From: Polynucleobacter sp. JS-JIR-II-b4
GTDB taxonomy: Bacteria > Pseudomonadota > Gammaproteobacteria > Burkholderiales > Burkholderiaceae
Assembly: GCF_018687815.1 (NCBI RefSeq)
Contig: NZ_CP061306.1
Coordinates: 1,426,001-1,490,000 of the forward strand
DNA length: 64,000 nt
Reading direction: 5' to 3'
This document shows, piece after piece, positions 1 to 8,090 of this stretch. Position 1 is the first letter of the stretch, and each line of letters starts with the position of its first letter. A model generated the notes under the pieces. That model had not been told where the DNA came from and did not search any database. It saw nothing but the letters and a program-made list of their open reading frames with translations. Both the position numbers and the translations under genes were made by a program.

Positions 1-878
1 GTCCAGGACCACAGGTGTAAAAGTGATGCCTGCCCCAAGCCATGACGTCTTGCAAAATCTGGTAACTCTGTGCGTTTGGCAAATTTATTCCAAGGACAAA
101 TCAGTTGGCAATCATCGCAACCGTAGATACGATTACCCATGGCGCTTCTAAATTCAACTGGTATAGCTTCAGGATTTTCGATGGTGAGATAAGAGATACA
201 TCTACGTGCGTCTAATTGATATGGCGCAGTAATAGCTTGAGTAGGACAAATATCGATACAAGAGGTGCAGGTACCGCAATGCTCTTCAATCTCTTGATCC
301 AATGGAAGTGGTACATCCACCAAGATCTCACCCAAGAAAAACGTTGAGCCAGACTCTCGATTCAGTAATAGTGTGTGTTTGCCACGCCAACCTAAACCCG
401 CCTTACGTGCCAACTCAACCTCCATTAGCGGAGCCGAGTCCGTGAACACGCGATAACCCAATTTACCAATGCGCTCTTCAATGCGTTGGGCAAATTCTTG
501 CAAGCGATTACGGAGTACCTTGTGATAATCGCGCCCTCTGGCGTATATCGAGACCACTGCTTGGGTTGGATCCTCTAGCCTTTGCCACTCAGTATCGAAA
601 TCAGTTTCGGGTGGGAGGTAGTTCATGGATACACAAATGACGCGCACTGTACCGGGTACCAAGAGCTCAGGATTGGAGCGTAATTCGGCATGACGTTGCA
701 TGTATTCCATATGGCCATGACGTCCCTCAGCCAGCCATTCCTGCAAACGTTCTGTTGCAGGCCCTAAATGGGTGTCGGTAATGCGTAAGCCACCAAATCC
801 CAAGGATGCAGCCTGCTCCCCAAGCCAATCACGTAGATTGGACTCATCTAAAGGTTGAGGACTAGTAGATAAAGGCAT
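1..878 (-). CDS. queG: Epoxyqueuosine reductase QueG (C-terminus outside window)
   Basis: Iron-sulfur/cobalamin enzyme of the cytoplasm that reduces epoxyqueuosine to queuosine in the wobble position of tRNA, the last step of queuosine synthesis. Reading down from an ATG at 878, the frame stays open to base 1, giving about 292 residues of N-terminal and central sequence. The two ferredoxin-type clusters are visible as CGTCTSCIDICP and CDDCQLICPW, with LVDVPLPLD just before the first, as usual for QueG. The C-terminal HEAT-like part lies beyond the window. It diverges from tsaE with 43 bp between the starts; this pairing is common in betaproteobacteria. The start is supported by the family-typical N-terminus, not by a strong ribosome binding site. 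Confidence 0.93.
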   Translation of the reverse strand, partial: MPLSTSPQPLDESNLRDWLGEQAASLGFGGLRITDTHLGPATERLQEWLAEGRHGHMEYMQRHAELRSNPELLVPGTVRVICVSMNYLPPETDFDTEWQRLEDPTQAVVSIYARGRDYHKVLRNRLQEFAQRIEERIGKLGYRVFTDSAPLMEVELARKAGLGWRGKHTLLLNRESGSTFFLGEILVDVPLPLDQEIEEHCGTCTSCIDICPTQAITAPYQLDARRCISYLTIENPEAIPVEFRSAMGNRIYGCDDCQLICPWNKFAKRTELPDFARRHGLGQASLLHLWSW

Positions 879-921
879 ATGGAATACAGAATGTAGCGCA
901 ATAATTGAATAAACTAGGGGA

Positions 922-1464
922 ATGGCTCAAACACAGGCAACCACGGCAATTCCGCTCACTGCAATAGAACTCTATTGTAGGCAGGAAGCCGATACCGCTT
1001 CTCTTGCTAAGCAACTGGCGGCTCGTTTTGAGCAATTTCTGACTAAGCAGCCAGGTTCACACTTAAATATCTCCCTAGAGGGTGATCTTGGCGCCGGCAA
1101 AACAACCTTTGCAAGATACCTCATTCAAGCATTGGGTCATGAGGGCAAGGTAAAGAGTCCTACTTACACTTTGTGCGAACCCTATCCACTCAATTTAAAA
1201 GATCAAGCAATCACTGTTCACCACTTTGATTTGTATCGCATGCGTGATCCCCTGGAATGGCAAGAAGCGGGATTTGCAGAACATTTTGATTTTCCGGGTA
1301 TTTGCTTAATCGAATGGCCAGAAAAAGCAGAAGGCACTTTGCCAAATTTTGATATTCAGATTCTGTTATCTGCAGGCACAGATGAGAATGAGCGCTCGAT
1401 CACTATTAATGCCTTATCTATTCAAGGTAAAGCTGTAGTCGATGATATTCAAATCCCTCAGTAA
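922..1464 (+). CDS. tsaE: tRNA t6A synthesis ATPase TsaE
   Basis: ATPase partner of the TsaB-TsaD complex that makes N6-threonylcarbamoyladenosine (t6A37) in ANN-decoding tRNAs. The Walker A motif GDLGAGKTT lies at residues 54-62, followed by the family blocks HHFDLYR (about 100) and LIEWPEKA (about 128). At 180 residues it is slightly longer than the E. coli protein because of an N-terminal extension of about 15 residues. A purine-rich AGGGGA abuts the ATG with little spacing, so translation could begin a little further in. It is followed after 14 bases by amiC; the tsaE-amiC pair is conserved in proteobacteria and probably forms one transcript. Confidence 0.95.
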   Translation: MAQTQATTAIPLTAIELYCRQEADTASLAKQLAARFEQFLTKQPGSHLNISLEGDLGAGKTTFARYLIQALGHEGKVKSPTYTLCEPYPLNLKDQAITVHHFDLYRMRDPLEWQEAGFAEHFDFPGICLIEWPEKAEGTLPNFDIQILLSAGTDENERSITINALSIQGKAVVDDIQIPQ

Positions 1465-1478
1465 TGACTCAATAGTGA

Positions 1479-2825
1479 ATGAGAAATAAAAAGATCAACC
1501 TCTCTAGAAGGCAGCATCTTAAGGCTTCCGCAAAGCTCTTGAGCTTTGCCCTTTTGCTTACTGAGATAGATATTGCTTGGGGTGCCAAGATCTTAGGTGT
1601 TCGTGTCTGGCCTTCTGAGGACTACACCCGCGTTACCTTGGAGTCCGATACACCACTGCCTATTACCCAACAGATTCTGACAAATCCAGATCGCTTAGTA
1701 GTTGACGTGCAAGGATTGGAGCTCAATCCCACTCTAAAAGATTTGGTAGCCAAGGTAAAGCCAAACGATCCCTACATCTCGCAAGTTCGGGTTGGCCAGT
1801 TTCAGCCAGGAGTTGTGCGTTTGGTATTTGACTTAAAAGAACCCATCAAGCCACAGCTCTTTACGCTTGATCCCATTGGTGAGTACAACTACCGCATGGT
1901 GTTTGACCTCTACCCTACTACGCCACCAGATCCATTAATGGCTTTAGTGAGAAGTAGCGCCAAGAAAGAAAGCGCTCTGGAAAAATCTAATGAAGAAGTC
2001 GATCTGATTGCGCAGTTCGCCACCAAGAAAGAAAAAGAGCTGGCTAAAACTCCAGCAGCACCAGTTGCACAAGCCATTCCAGACCCCAAGGAATTGCCAG
2101 CGCCCGCTAAGTACAAACGTTTGATCACGATTGCAATTGATCCTGGCCATGGTGGTGAAGATCCTGGTGCGATTGGTGCTGCAGGCTCACGAGAAAAGAA
2201 TGTAGTGCTTGCAATTGCCAAGAGACTCAAAGACAAGATTGAAGGCGAGGCCTATATGCGCCCTTTCTTAACTAGAGATGGCGATTACTTTGTGCCACTG
2301 CATGTCAGAGTTCAAAAAGCCAGACGTGTTGAAGCCGATTTATTTGTATCCATTCATGCAGATGCCTTCATTGAAAGAAACGCCAAGGGAGCATCCGTAT
2401 TTGCACTTTCTCAAATGGGAGCCAGTAGCACTGCTGCCAGATGGATGGCCAACAAAGAAAATGCTTCTGACCTGATTGGCGGCATCAATATCAAAACACA
2501 AGATCGTCAAGTTGCTAACCTACTCCTGGATATGTCGACTACGGCCCAGATCAAAGACTCACTACAAGTGGGCAACTCGATTCTGAAGCAAATTGGAGGA
2601 TTTGCACCCCTACATAAGGGGAAGGTGGAGCAAGCCAGTTTTGCGGTTTTGAAGGCTCCAGATATTCCCTCAATCCTAGTTGAGACGGCTTTTATTAGCA
2701 ACCCACAGGAAGAGGCCAGGTTGAATGATGATGGCTACCAAGATCGGATTGCAGAGGCGATTTTGAGGGGAATTAAGGACTATTTTTCTAAAAATCCACC
2801 GGTTGCCAGACGGATCAACTCCTAG
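1479..2825 (+). CDS. amiC: N-acetylmuramoyl-L-alanine amidase AmiC, Tat-exported
   Basis: Periplasmic zinc amidase that cuts the amide bond between N-acetylmuramic acid and the stem peptide and helps split daughter cells. The N-terminus has a twin-arginine motif (SRRQHLK, residues 9-15) before a hydrophobic stretch, like the Tat-exported AmiC of E. coli. An AMIN domain follows (about 35-145), then a linker, then an Amidase_3 domain (about 215-440) with zinc ligands in DPGHGGEDPG and SIHADA and the catalytic glutamate in ILVETAFISN. The length of 448 residues fits the family. It lies directly downstream of tsaE. The AmiC subtype, rather than AmiA/B, rests on the AMIN domain and the Tat signal. 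Confidence 0.93.
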   Translation: MRNKKINLSRRQHLKASAKLLSFALLLTEIDIAWGAKILGVRVWPSEDYTRVTLESDTPLPITQQILTNPDRLVVDVQGLELNPTLKDLVAKVKPNDPYISQVRVGQFQPGVVRLVFDLKEPIKPQLFTLDPIGEYNYRMVFDLYPTTPPDPLMALVRSSAKKESALEKSNEEVDLIAQFATKKEKELAKTPAAPVAQAIPDPKELPAPAKYKRLITIAIDPGHGGEDPGAIGAAGSREKNVVLAIAKRLKDKIEGEAYMRPFLTRDGDYFVPLHVRVQKARRVEADLFVSIHADAFIERNAKGASVFALSQMGASSTAARWMANKENASDLIGGINIKTQDRQVANLLLDMSTTAQIKDSLQVGNSILKQIGGFAPLHKGKVEQASFAVLKAPDIPSILVETAFISNPQEEARLNDDGYQDRIAEAILRGIKDYFSKNPPVARRINS

Positions 2826-2892
2826 GAACTTGTAAGTACAAGGGCTGAGGGGCAGACCCCACAAACCCAGGGAAGACCTACAAACTTCTTGC

Positions 2893-2898
2893 TATAAT
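2893..2898 (+). promoter_or_regulatory. -10 element of the tRNA-Lys promoter
   Basis: A perfect TATAAT lies 13 bases before the mature tRNA start. No good -35 hexamer is visible at the normal distance. This is inferred from position and consensus only. Confidence 0.5.
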
Positions 2899-2911
2899 TT
2901 ATGGCTTAACT

Positions 2912-2987
2912 GGGTCGGTAGCTCAGTCGGTAGAGCAGCGGACTTTTAATCCGTTGGTCGCGAGTTCGAATCTCGCCCGACCCACCA
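2912..2987 (+). tRNA. tRNA-Lys (UUU anticodon)
   Basis: This 76-base cloverleaf can be drawn by hand. The acceptor stem GGGTCGG (2912-2918) pairs with CCGACCC (2977-2983), with discriminator A and an encoded CCA (2985-2987). The D arm is GCTC/GAGC. The anticodon loop CTTTTAA is at 2943-2949 with anticodon TTT at 2945-2947. The T arm is GCGAG-TTCGAAT-CTCGC. It is the only intact copy here; two 3'-end fragments of the same gene lie at 19242 and 20315. The gene appears functional and keeps its own terminator, as expected when an integrating element restores the tRNA it targets. Confidence 0.97.
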
Positions 2988-2994
2988 GTTATAC
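2943..2994 (+). repeat. Direct repeat copy 1: 3' half of tRNA-Lys (attachment-site-like)
   Basis: These 52 bases run from the first base of the anticodon loop through the CCA end and seven bases beyond. They recur at 19242-19293 in the same orientation with a single mismatch (2982 C versus 19281 A). The anticodon loop is a known crossover site for tRNA-targeting tyrosine recombinases, so this is best read as one att site of the block between the repeats. Confidence 0.8.
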
Positions 2995-3024
2995 AAAAGC
3001 CACCTTCGGGTGGCTTTTTCTTTT
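2995..3024 (+). terminator. Intrinsic terminator of tRNA-Lys
   Basis: The stem AAAGCCACC/GGTGGCTTT closes on a TTCG tetraloop and is followed by a T-rich run (TTTTTCTTTT). Confidence 0.85.
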
Positions 3025-3053
3025 AGAGACGCAAGCAATCAAGAGCCCTTTTT

Positions 3054-3872
3054 TTAATACCCAAACGCTTTTCTGCTTTCATTGAGCATGAATAATGCAA
3101 CTAGAAAAAGAGTGCATCCAAAAATACGTTTTAATCTAGGCGCCTCTAATTTATTTACCACTCTTGCCCCGAGCGGTGCAGCAAGAATGCTCGTAATAAC
3201 AATGCACAATAAAGCGGGTACATACACATAGCCAAGAGAGTACTCAGGTAAAGATGAATTACCCCAACCTCCATAGATATAACCCAATGTAGATGATGCA
3301 GCGATTGGAAAACCTAAGCCCGAGGAATTTGCCATTGCATTATGGGGTTTGATATTGCACCAAATCATAAATGGGACCGTAATAAAAGCGCCGCCCGCAC
3401 CTAATAGACTAGCGATCACGCCCGTCAACACACCAAAAGCAAAGAGCCCAAAGGCTCCAGGTAAACCTCGTGCAGCATGAGGGGACCTATTCAGAATCAT
3501 TTGGGTGGATGAGTAAAGCATAAAAATGGAAAATCCTAGCGATAGCCAAGCTCCATTAATGACATCAAAAAATTTTCCGCCGCCAATTACAGCCCCCAAG
3601 ACAAGACCAGGAGATAAGGAAATAACTAGTTTCCAGTTAATATTGCGACGTTTCTGATGAGCTATTACGGCCGAGGAAGTAGTAAATAACACGCTAGCCA
3701 TACCTGTAGCAATTGCCATATGCATCAGAACATTTTCATTAAAGCCTAAACGGCCAAATATCAGAATCATTAGTGGAACTAAAATTACTCCACCCCCAAT
3801 TCCCAGTAGGCCAGCTAAAAATCCAGATAGGCTTCCACCTAGCATCAACCAAGCTATATCACCGATTGACAT
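3054..3872 (-). CDS. TSUP-family (TauE/SafE) membrane permease
   Basis: Inner-membrane protein of the TauE/SafE (TSUP) family, whose members move sulfite, sulfoacetate or other small organic anions. The 272 residues contain about eight hydrophobic segments in two repeats, each beginning with a glycine-rich motif (FLAGLLGIGGGVILVP at about 18 and LGAGGAFITVP at about 157) typical of the family. It is the last gene of the leftward operon that starts with the ABC ATPase at 7890; the amidase upstream ends 52 bases before its start. In this position it could export an acid released by the amidase, but no substrate can be read from the sequence. It ends 30 bases from the tRNA-Lys terminator. Confidence 0.85.
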   Translation of the reverse strand: MSIGDIAWLMLGGSLSGFLAGLLGIGGGVILVPLMILIFGRLGFNENVLMHMAIATGMASVLFTTSSAVIAHQKRRNINWKLVISLSPGLVLGAVIGGGKFFDVINGAWLSLGFSIFMLYSSTQMILNRSPHAARGLPGAFGLFAFGVLTGVIASLLGAGGAFITVPFMIWCNIKPHNAMANSSGLGFPIAASSTLGYIYGGWGNSSLPEYSLGYVYVPALLCIVITSILAAPLGARVVNKLEAPRLKRIFGCTLFLVALFMLNESRKAFGY

Positions 3873-3924
3873 GCCTCACCCCACAAAGAGTAACAAGAAC
3901 TTCAGAGGATGGGGCATGTAAAGA

Positions 3925-5226
3925 TTACTTCGCTAGAGCGGACTCAGAAAACTTAGCTACACTTAGTAACTTAGCATCACATCTATAGTTTCCAATAAGC
4001 TGAATGCCTAGTGGCAAACCATTCTTTGACTTACCAGCAGGAATCGTAATAGAAGGGGTTCCCAAAAAGCTCCAGAGGGCACAGAAGATTGGATCCCCAG
4101 TAGATGCCTGACTCTTAGGAGCCTCTCCACTTGCCGGGGCCATTAAAAATGCATCAAAGCTATCAAAGTAAGTGGCGATAGAATTACGTAGATTTTTTTG
4201 TAAGAACTTTGCGGCAACATAAGCAGGAGCGTTATGCTTTAGACCCCTTGTAACCAACCCTTGAATATGAACGCTAAGTGAATCATTCACATGCTCAGTA
4301 TGATGCGCATGTATTTCTGCAGCCTCTGACTCCAAAATAAGATTCATTGCTTGGATCGCGTCCCAGTACTCTTGGGGCAAAGATAACTTCTGAACGATAG
4401 CGCCTGATTCTTCGAGTTTCTGGACAGCTAAATTTAATGCCTGCTTCTGATCATCAGACATCATATGGTCCAGCGGTGTCTCTAGCAATGCAATCTTTGG
4501 CTTGTCCAGCATAGGCAACTCTTTTGTTGCGCCAAAGACCAAATCTGGAATAACGATTAATTCAGGATCAGATGAATCACTATTTTTTAAATTATTAAAA
4601 GCAAAAGCCATATCGTCAACCGACCGCGTGAAAAACCCAATATGGTCTAGCGAGTAGGACAAGGCGTGAGCACCAAGCTTAGAAACTGCACCGTAACTCG
4701 CCTTATAACCAACTACCCCACAATATGCTGCCGGCCTAATAATTGAGCCTTGCGTTTGCGATCCCAGCGCTAATGGCACTATCCCTGCGCCAACCGATGC
4801 CGCTGAACCACTAGAGGATCCTCCAGGGGTATATTCAGCATTAACTGGATTTGTTGTTGGGCCTGGATTACGCCAAGCAAACTCGGTCGTTACTGATTTA
4901 CCAAATATTACGCCGCCAAGACTGCGAATTTTTTTAACAATCGTAGCGTCTTCGGCGGGAGTCTTATCTTTATAAATGGGTGACCCATTAGTCGTTGGAA
5001 GATCAACAGTATTAATAATATCTTTAACGGCAATTGGAATTCCTGAGAGCGGGCCTGCCTTTATCTGCTTGGTCATAGAATCTAATGAGGCTCTTGAAAC
5101 AAAGGCCTTAAGAACGGGCTCCACTTCATTTGCCCTATCAAAACAGGCCCGCAAAAAATCTATAGGCTTTAATTCATCGGCAGAAATTAAGTTACAAGCC
5201 TCAGTCAGTCCAATTGTATTTTTCAT
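3925..5226 (-). CDS. Amidase-signature (AS) family amide hydrolase
   Basis: Cytoplasmic enzyme of the amidase-signature family, which hydrolyses carboxamides to acid and ammonia. The Ser-cisSer-Lys triad is present: K68 in AVKD, S137 in the glycine/serine-rich PGGSSSGSA box, and nucleophile S161 in GSQTQGS. The 433 residues match free-standing amidases, not GatA, because the core tRNA-amidotransferase genes would not sit among transporters. It is the fourth gene of a leftward operon (ATPase, permease, binding protein, amidase, TSUP), which points to hydrolysis of the imported solute. Substrate unknown. The second amidase of the island (8954-10132) is shorter and clearly divergent, so this is not a recent duplication. 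Confidence 0.9.
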   Translation of the reverse strand: MKNTIGLTEACNLISADELKPIDFLRACFDRANEVEPVLKAFVSRASLDSMTKQIKAGPLSGIPIAVKDIINTVDLPTTNGSPIYKDKTPAEDATIVKKIRSLGGVIFGKSVTTEFAWRNPGPTTNPVNAEYTPGGSSSGSAASVGAGIVPLALGSQTQGSIIRPAAYCGVVGYKASYGAVSKLGAHALSYSLDHIGFFTRSVDDMAFAFNNLKNSDSSDPELIVIPDLVFGATKELPMLDKPKIALLETPLDHMMSDDQKQALNLAVQKLEESGAIVQKLSLPQEYWDAIQAMNLILESEAAEIHAHHTEHVNDSLSVHIQGLVTRGLKHNAPAYVAAKFLQKNLRNSIATYFDSFDAFLMAPASGEAPKSQASTGDPIFCALWSFLGTPSITIPAGKSKNGLPLGIQLIGNYRCDAKLLSVAKFSESALAK

Positions 5227-5249
5227 ATGTTTTATTTATTCAAAGAAAT

Positions 5250-5269
5250 GGGGCGTAAAAATACGCCCC
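5250..5269 (-). terminator. Intergenic hairpin between binding-protein and amidase genes
   Basis: GGGGCGTA/TACGCCCC closes on a four-base loop between the stop of the binding-protein gene and the amidase start. No T run follows on the minus strand, so it may act as an mRNA-stabilising or attenuating stem that keeps the binding protein in excess over the enzyme. Confidence 0.5.
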
Positions 5270-5289
5270 AAGTGGATTAATAATAGCGA

Positions 5290-6261
5290 TTACTTCAATT
5301 TCAAAGCGTTTTGAATATAGGTTTCGTTAATAAAGTTTTCAAAGACAGGTTGCTCTTTTAAATTACCTAAAGCAATTTGTGTATCCATTGAAATTTTGAG
5401 TGCCGCAGGAGTGATTTGAACGCTCTTAGGGAATACGTTTTCACTCATCATGCGAGTTACCGCATTTTCAACAACTTGAGGATCAAGCGTTGGAAACTCT
5501 TTTTTGGCAACCTCAATAGCTCCCTTGGGATCTTTAGCCATATAACGAAGCGCAACCTCCATACCGTTCACCATTCTCTGAGCTGATACTGGATCAACCG
5601 TCTTCATTGCAGTAATGGATGAGAAAGCGTAAGCACCATAAGTTTTCGGGAAGCCTAAAACAACCTTCATTCCTTTGATCGCCACTTGATCAAGGCCCGG
5701 CTCGTACAGCACCGCAACCTTTGCCTGACCACCCAATAGCGCCGCAGGTTCTGTGCCCAGAGGAACCTGGATCATATCGATATCTTTATCACTCATGCCA
5801 TTTTCCTTAAGCAACTTAAGGAACAAAGAGGTGCTTGTCGTTGGCATTAAACCAGTAACAACTTTTTGGCCCTTGATGTCCTTAACATTCGTAAATTTCA
5901 CATCAGGAGCTGTTGCAATCCATACAGCAGCGCCGTTAACAGCATTACTAATAATGCCAACATTGGCGCCCTTAGAAGCGGCAATAGCAGTCCATTCTGG
6001 ACCATGAATTGAAAACTGCGAACTTCCTGAAAGTACCGAAGATAAAGCCGCGGTAGGAGATCCAGCGGTTTCTTTAATCACACTTAAGCCCTGGTCTTTA
6101 AAGAAGCCTTTATCAATTGCGACATAAAGGGGTAGATACAACATTGACTGAAATGCCTGAGAAATAGTGACTGTCTTTACTTCTGCGGTAGCGCTAAACG
6201 ACATGCCAGCAATAGCTAATGCAGCAACTGTTACTTGTAGCTTTTTGTAAATCGATTTCAT
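5290..6261 (-). CDS. Periplasmic substrate-binding protein, SsuA/THI5-like (ABC system 1)
   Basis: Solute receptor of an ABC importer of the nitrate/sulfonate/pyrimidine-precursor class. The start is set at 6261 because GGAGG stands seven bases before this ATG and a clean signal peptide (hydrophobic core, cleavage near SATAEV) follows; the frame remains open upstream without such signals. The mature part has the NMT1/SsuA layout, with ISQAFQSMLYLPLYVAIDKGFF near the N-terminus and the second-lobe block LGTEPAALLGGQ. About 323 residues, usual for the family. It follows the permease gene at 28 bases. The ligand cannot be assigned; alkanesulfonates, pyrimidines and other small N compounds all occur in this family. 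Confidence 0.88.
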   Translation of the reverse strand: MKSIYKKLQVTVAALAIAGMSFSATAEVKTVTISQAFQSMLYLPLYVAIDKGFFKDQGLSVIKETAGSPTAALSSVLSGSSQFSIHGPEWTAIAASKGANVGIISNAVNGAAVWIATAPDVKFTNVKDIKGQKVVTGLMPTTSTSLFLKLLKENGMSDKDIDMIQVPLGTEPAALLGGQAKVAVLYEPGLDQVAIKGMKVVLGFPKTYGAYAFSSITAMKTVDPVSAQRMVNGMEVALRYMAKDPKGAIEVAKKEFPTLDPQVVENAVTRMMSENVFPKSVQITPAALKISMDTQIALGNLKEQPVFENFINETYIQNALKLK

Positions 6262-6289
6262 GAAAAACCTCCGTGAGATTAATAAAAAA

Positions 6290-7105
6290 TTACATCCGAA
6301 TTTGTGTGCGTCCAGAATCATTGCGCCATGGGAACAAGAAGCGCTCCAGCGAATCAATGCCGTGATACAGAAAGAAACCAACAATCATCAACATGAATAA
6401 CCCAACCCAAACAGAATTGAGCTCATATAAGCTTGAGGCGTTGTAAATCATGTGTCCTAAACCAGCTTTTGATGAAATGAATTCACCCACAACTGCGCCA
6501 ACTAATCCAAAGCCTACATTGATGCGAAAGTTGGAAACAATCGCCGGCATTGAAGAAGGGACAACCACTTGACGAAATATTTGTTTGCGGTCAGCGCCCA
6601 TGGAATACAGCAATGATTGCAAATCCTTATCGGCTTCTTTAGTTGCCTGATGTGCTGCAATGAGAGCAATAATTGCTGTCATAGAGACAACCAATACGAC
6701 CTTAGCACCCAGACCTGTTCCAAACCAAAGCAAAATAATGGGAGCTAATGCAATTTTTGGAACGCTATTAATAGCAACAATGAATGGCTCCACAATCTGG
6801 GAAACCCATTTTGAGTACCAAAGGAGTAACCCAATACTAGTACCAACAAGCGTACCAATCACAAAGCCCAATAAAGCCTCCCAAAGCGTATACCCCGTAT
6901 CAATAAAGATGGAGTAATCCATCACGCTCGCAATGAATCTTTTCCATATCCCAAAAGGAGTTCCAACTAGAAATTCCGAGATGAATCCAAATTCCGCGAG
7001 GATTTGCCAAATAGCGAAAAAAATTACAACCGATAAAATCTGAATAAGTGACTTTCCAAAGCTTGTATCGAGCATTTGGCTCATTGTTTTCTTTTCGCGG
7101 CTCAT
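6290..7105 (-). CDS. ABC transporter permease, SsuC/TauC-like (ABC system 1)
   Basis: Inner-membrane channel subunit with a BPD_transp_1 domain. The 271 residues hold about six membrane segments, and the cytoplasmic EAA-type loop is visible as EADKDLQSLLYSMGADRKQIFRQVVVPS, split by a conserved glycine. The start overlaps the ATPase stop by four bases (ATGA), which argues for translational coupling. It works with the ATPase at 7102 and the binding protein at 5290. Confidence 0.92.
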   Translation of the reverse strand: MSREKKTMSQMLDTSFGKSLIQILSVVIFFAIWQILAEFGFISEFLVGTPFGIWKRFIASVMDYSIFIDTGYTLWEALLGFVIGTLVGTSIGLLLWYSKWVSQIVEPFIVAINSVPKIALAPIILLWFGTGLGAKVVLVVSMTAIIALIAAHQATKEADKDLQSLLYSMGADRKQIFRQVVVPSSMPAIVSNFRINVGFGLVGAVVGEFISSKAGLGHMIYNASSLYELNSVWVGLFMLMIVGFFLYHGIDSLERFLFPWRNDSGRTQIRM

Positions 7106-7890
7106 GCCAATTCATCCTTTCTGGTTTGAATATCCAATTCAGAGCAAAGTAGATGAAAATATTCACCAAAATTTTTGTGTGATCTAGCTTCGATTGGAGA
7201 TGAGCGCTCAATATCAATTTGATGCACATTTTTAACTACTGTAGGTCTACCGCTTAGCGCAACAACTCGCTTAGATAAGGCTACAGCCTCATCAATATCA
7301 TGGGTAACTAAGATGACCGTCTTTTTAAACTTTGCTACAGCATCAAGCAGAACACTCTCAAGGTAGAGTCTAGTTTGATAATCCAGGGCCGAAAATGGCT
7401 CATCAAGCAATAGGATGTCGGGATCCATTAAAAGAGTACGGATCAGTGCAACGCGCTGACGCATCCCCCCCGAAAGAGTCTGAGGGTAGGATTTTTCAAA
7501 ACCGGATAACCCAAAGGTGTTGAGGTAGTCCCTTGCCTTCTCAACCCCATTAGCATCATCCTCGCCCCGAACCCGCAATCCAAGCATGACATTCTCAAGA
7601 ACCGTGCGCCATGGGAACAGAAGGTCTTTTTGCATCATGTAACCAACCTTACCTCTGAGGCTTTGAATTTTGCTGCCTCTATAGATCATATTTCCGTTAT
7701 CAGCCTCGAGGAGCCCGGCAATGATATTAAAAATAGTTGACTTTCCACACCCACTCGGCCCAATGATGCTTAAAAAATCTTGCTCCATCACATCAAATGT
7801 AAGTCCATTAAGAACTGGAACTGGGCCATCTTTACTAGAAAATGACTTGCGTATTGAATCTAATGAAAGTTGCACTACAGGAATACTCAC
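7102..7890 (-). CDS. ABC transporter ATP-binding subunit, SsuB/TauB-like (ABC system 1)
   Basis: Cytoplasmic ATPase driving import through the permease at 6290. It has Walker A GPSGCGKST, signature LSGGMRQR, Walker B LLLDEPFSALD and the H-loop VTHDIDEA. I place the start at a GTG (7888-7890) with GGAG seven bases upstream. The frame is open to an ATG at 7980, but those 30 extra residues are not family-like and would cover the palindrome at 7962. It is the first gene of a five-gene leftward operon ending at the tRNA-Lys. The palindrome lies about 72 bases before this start, so regulation probably acts here. Confidence 0.9.
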   Translation of the reverse strand: MSIPVVQLSLDSIRKSFSSKDGPVPVLNGLTFDVMEQDFLSIIGPSGCGKSTIFNIIAGLLEADNGNMIYRGSKIQSLRGKVGYMMQKDLLFPWRTVLENVMLGLRVRGEDDANGVEKARDYLNTFGLSGFEKSYPQTLSGGMRQRVALIRTLLMDPDILLLDEPFSALDYQTRLYLESVLLDAVAKFKKTVILVTHDIDEAVALSKRVVALSGRPTVVKNVHQIDIERSSPIEARSHKNFGEYFHLLCSELDIQTRKDELA

Positions 7891-7961
7891 TATCAATCTC
7901 CATGAAATATTTTTATTGGGGTTGATACTTACATAAGCTCCCATCACTAGTGAATGTAGCT

Positions 7962-7976
7962 GCATTAATTTAGTGC
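7962..7976. promoter_or_regulatory. Operator-like palindrome upstream of ABC system 1
   Basis: GCATTAA-T-TTAGTGC is an inverted repeat with one mismatch and is nearly the same as GCACTAA-A-TTAGTGC at 19049-19063, upstream of the third transporter operon. Further AGTGC half-sites follow at 7992 and as GGTGCGCAC at 8012-8020. The occurrence of one rare palindrome before two island operons suggests a shared regulator, which is not encoded in the window. Confidence 0.55.
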
Positions 7977-8038
7977 GCAATCATCGATAAAAGTGCAGCA
8001 TTCATCAATGTGGTGCGCACTATCAGTACACTACTTAG

Positions 8039-8080
8039 TTCAAATAAAAAAACTACCCTTAGGTAGTTTTTTTATTTGAA
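8039..8080 (-). terminator. Strong bidirectional terminator
   Basis: A perfect 19-bp inverted repeat with a four-base loop (arms 8039-8057 and 8062-8080), with seven-base A and T runs inside the stem. It sits 11 bases beyond the stop of the hydrolase at 8091 and insulates the next operon from read-through. Confidence 0.85.
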
Positions 8081-8090
8081 TGATTAATAA

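Noticed and set aside
1910-2236. 108-codon open frame opposite amiC
   Set aside because: Lies wholly inside amiC on the other strand, no supporting signals.
2829-2861. Terminator of amiC made by CTTGTA-AG-TACAAG and GGGG-CAGA-CCCC
   Set aside because: Both stems are short (6 and 4 bp) and lack a T run; too weak to list.
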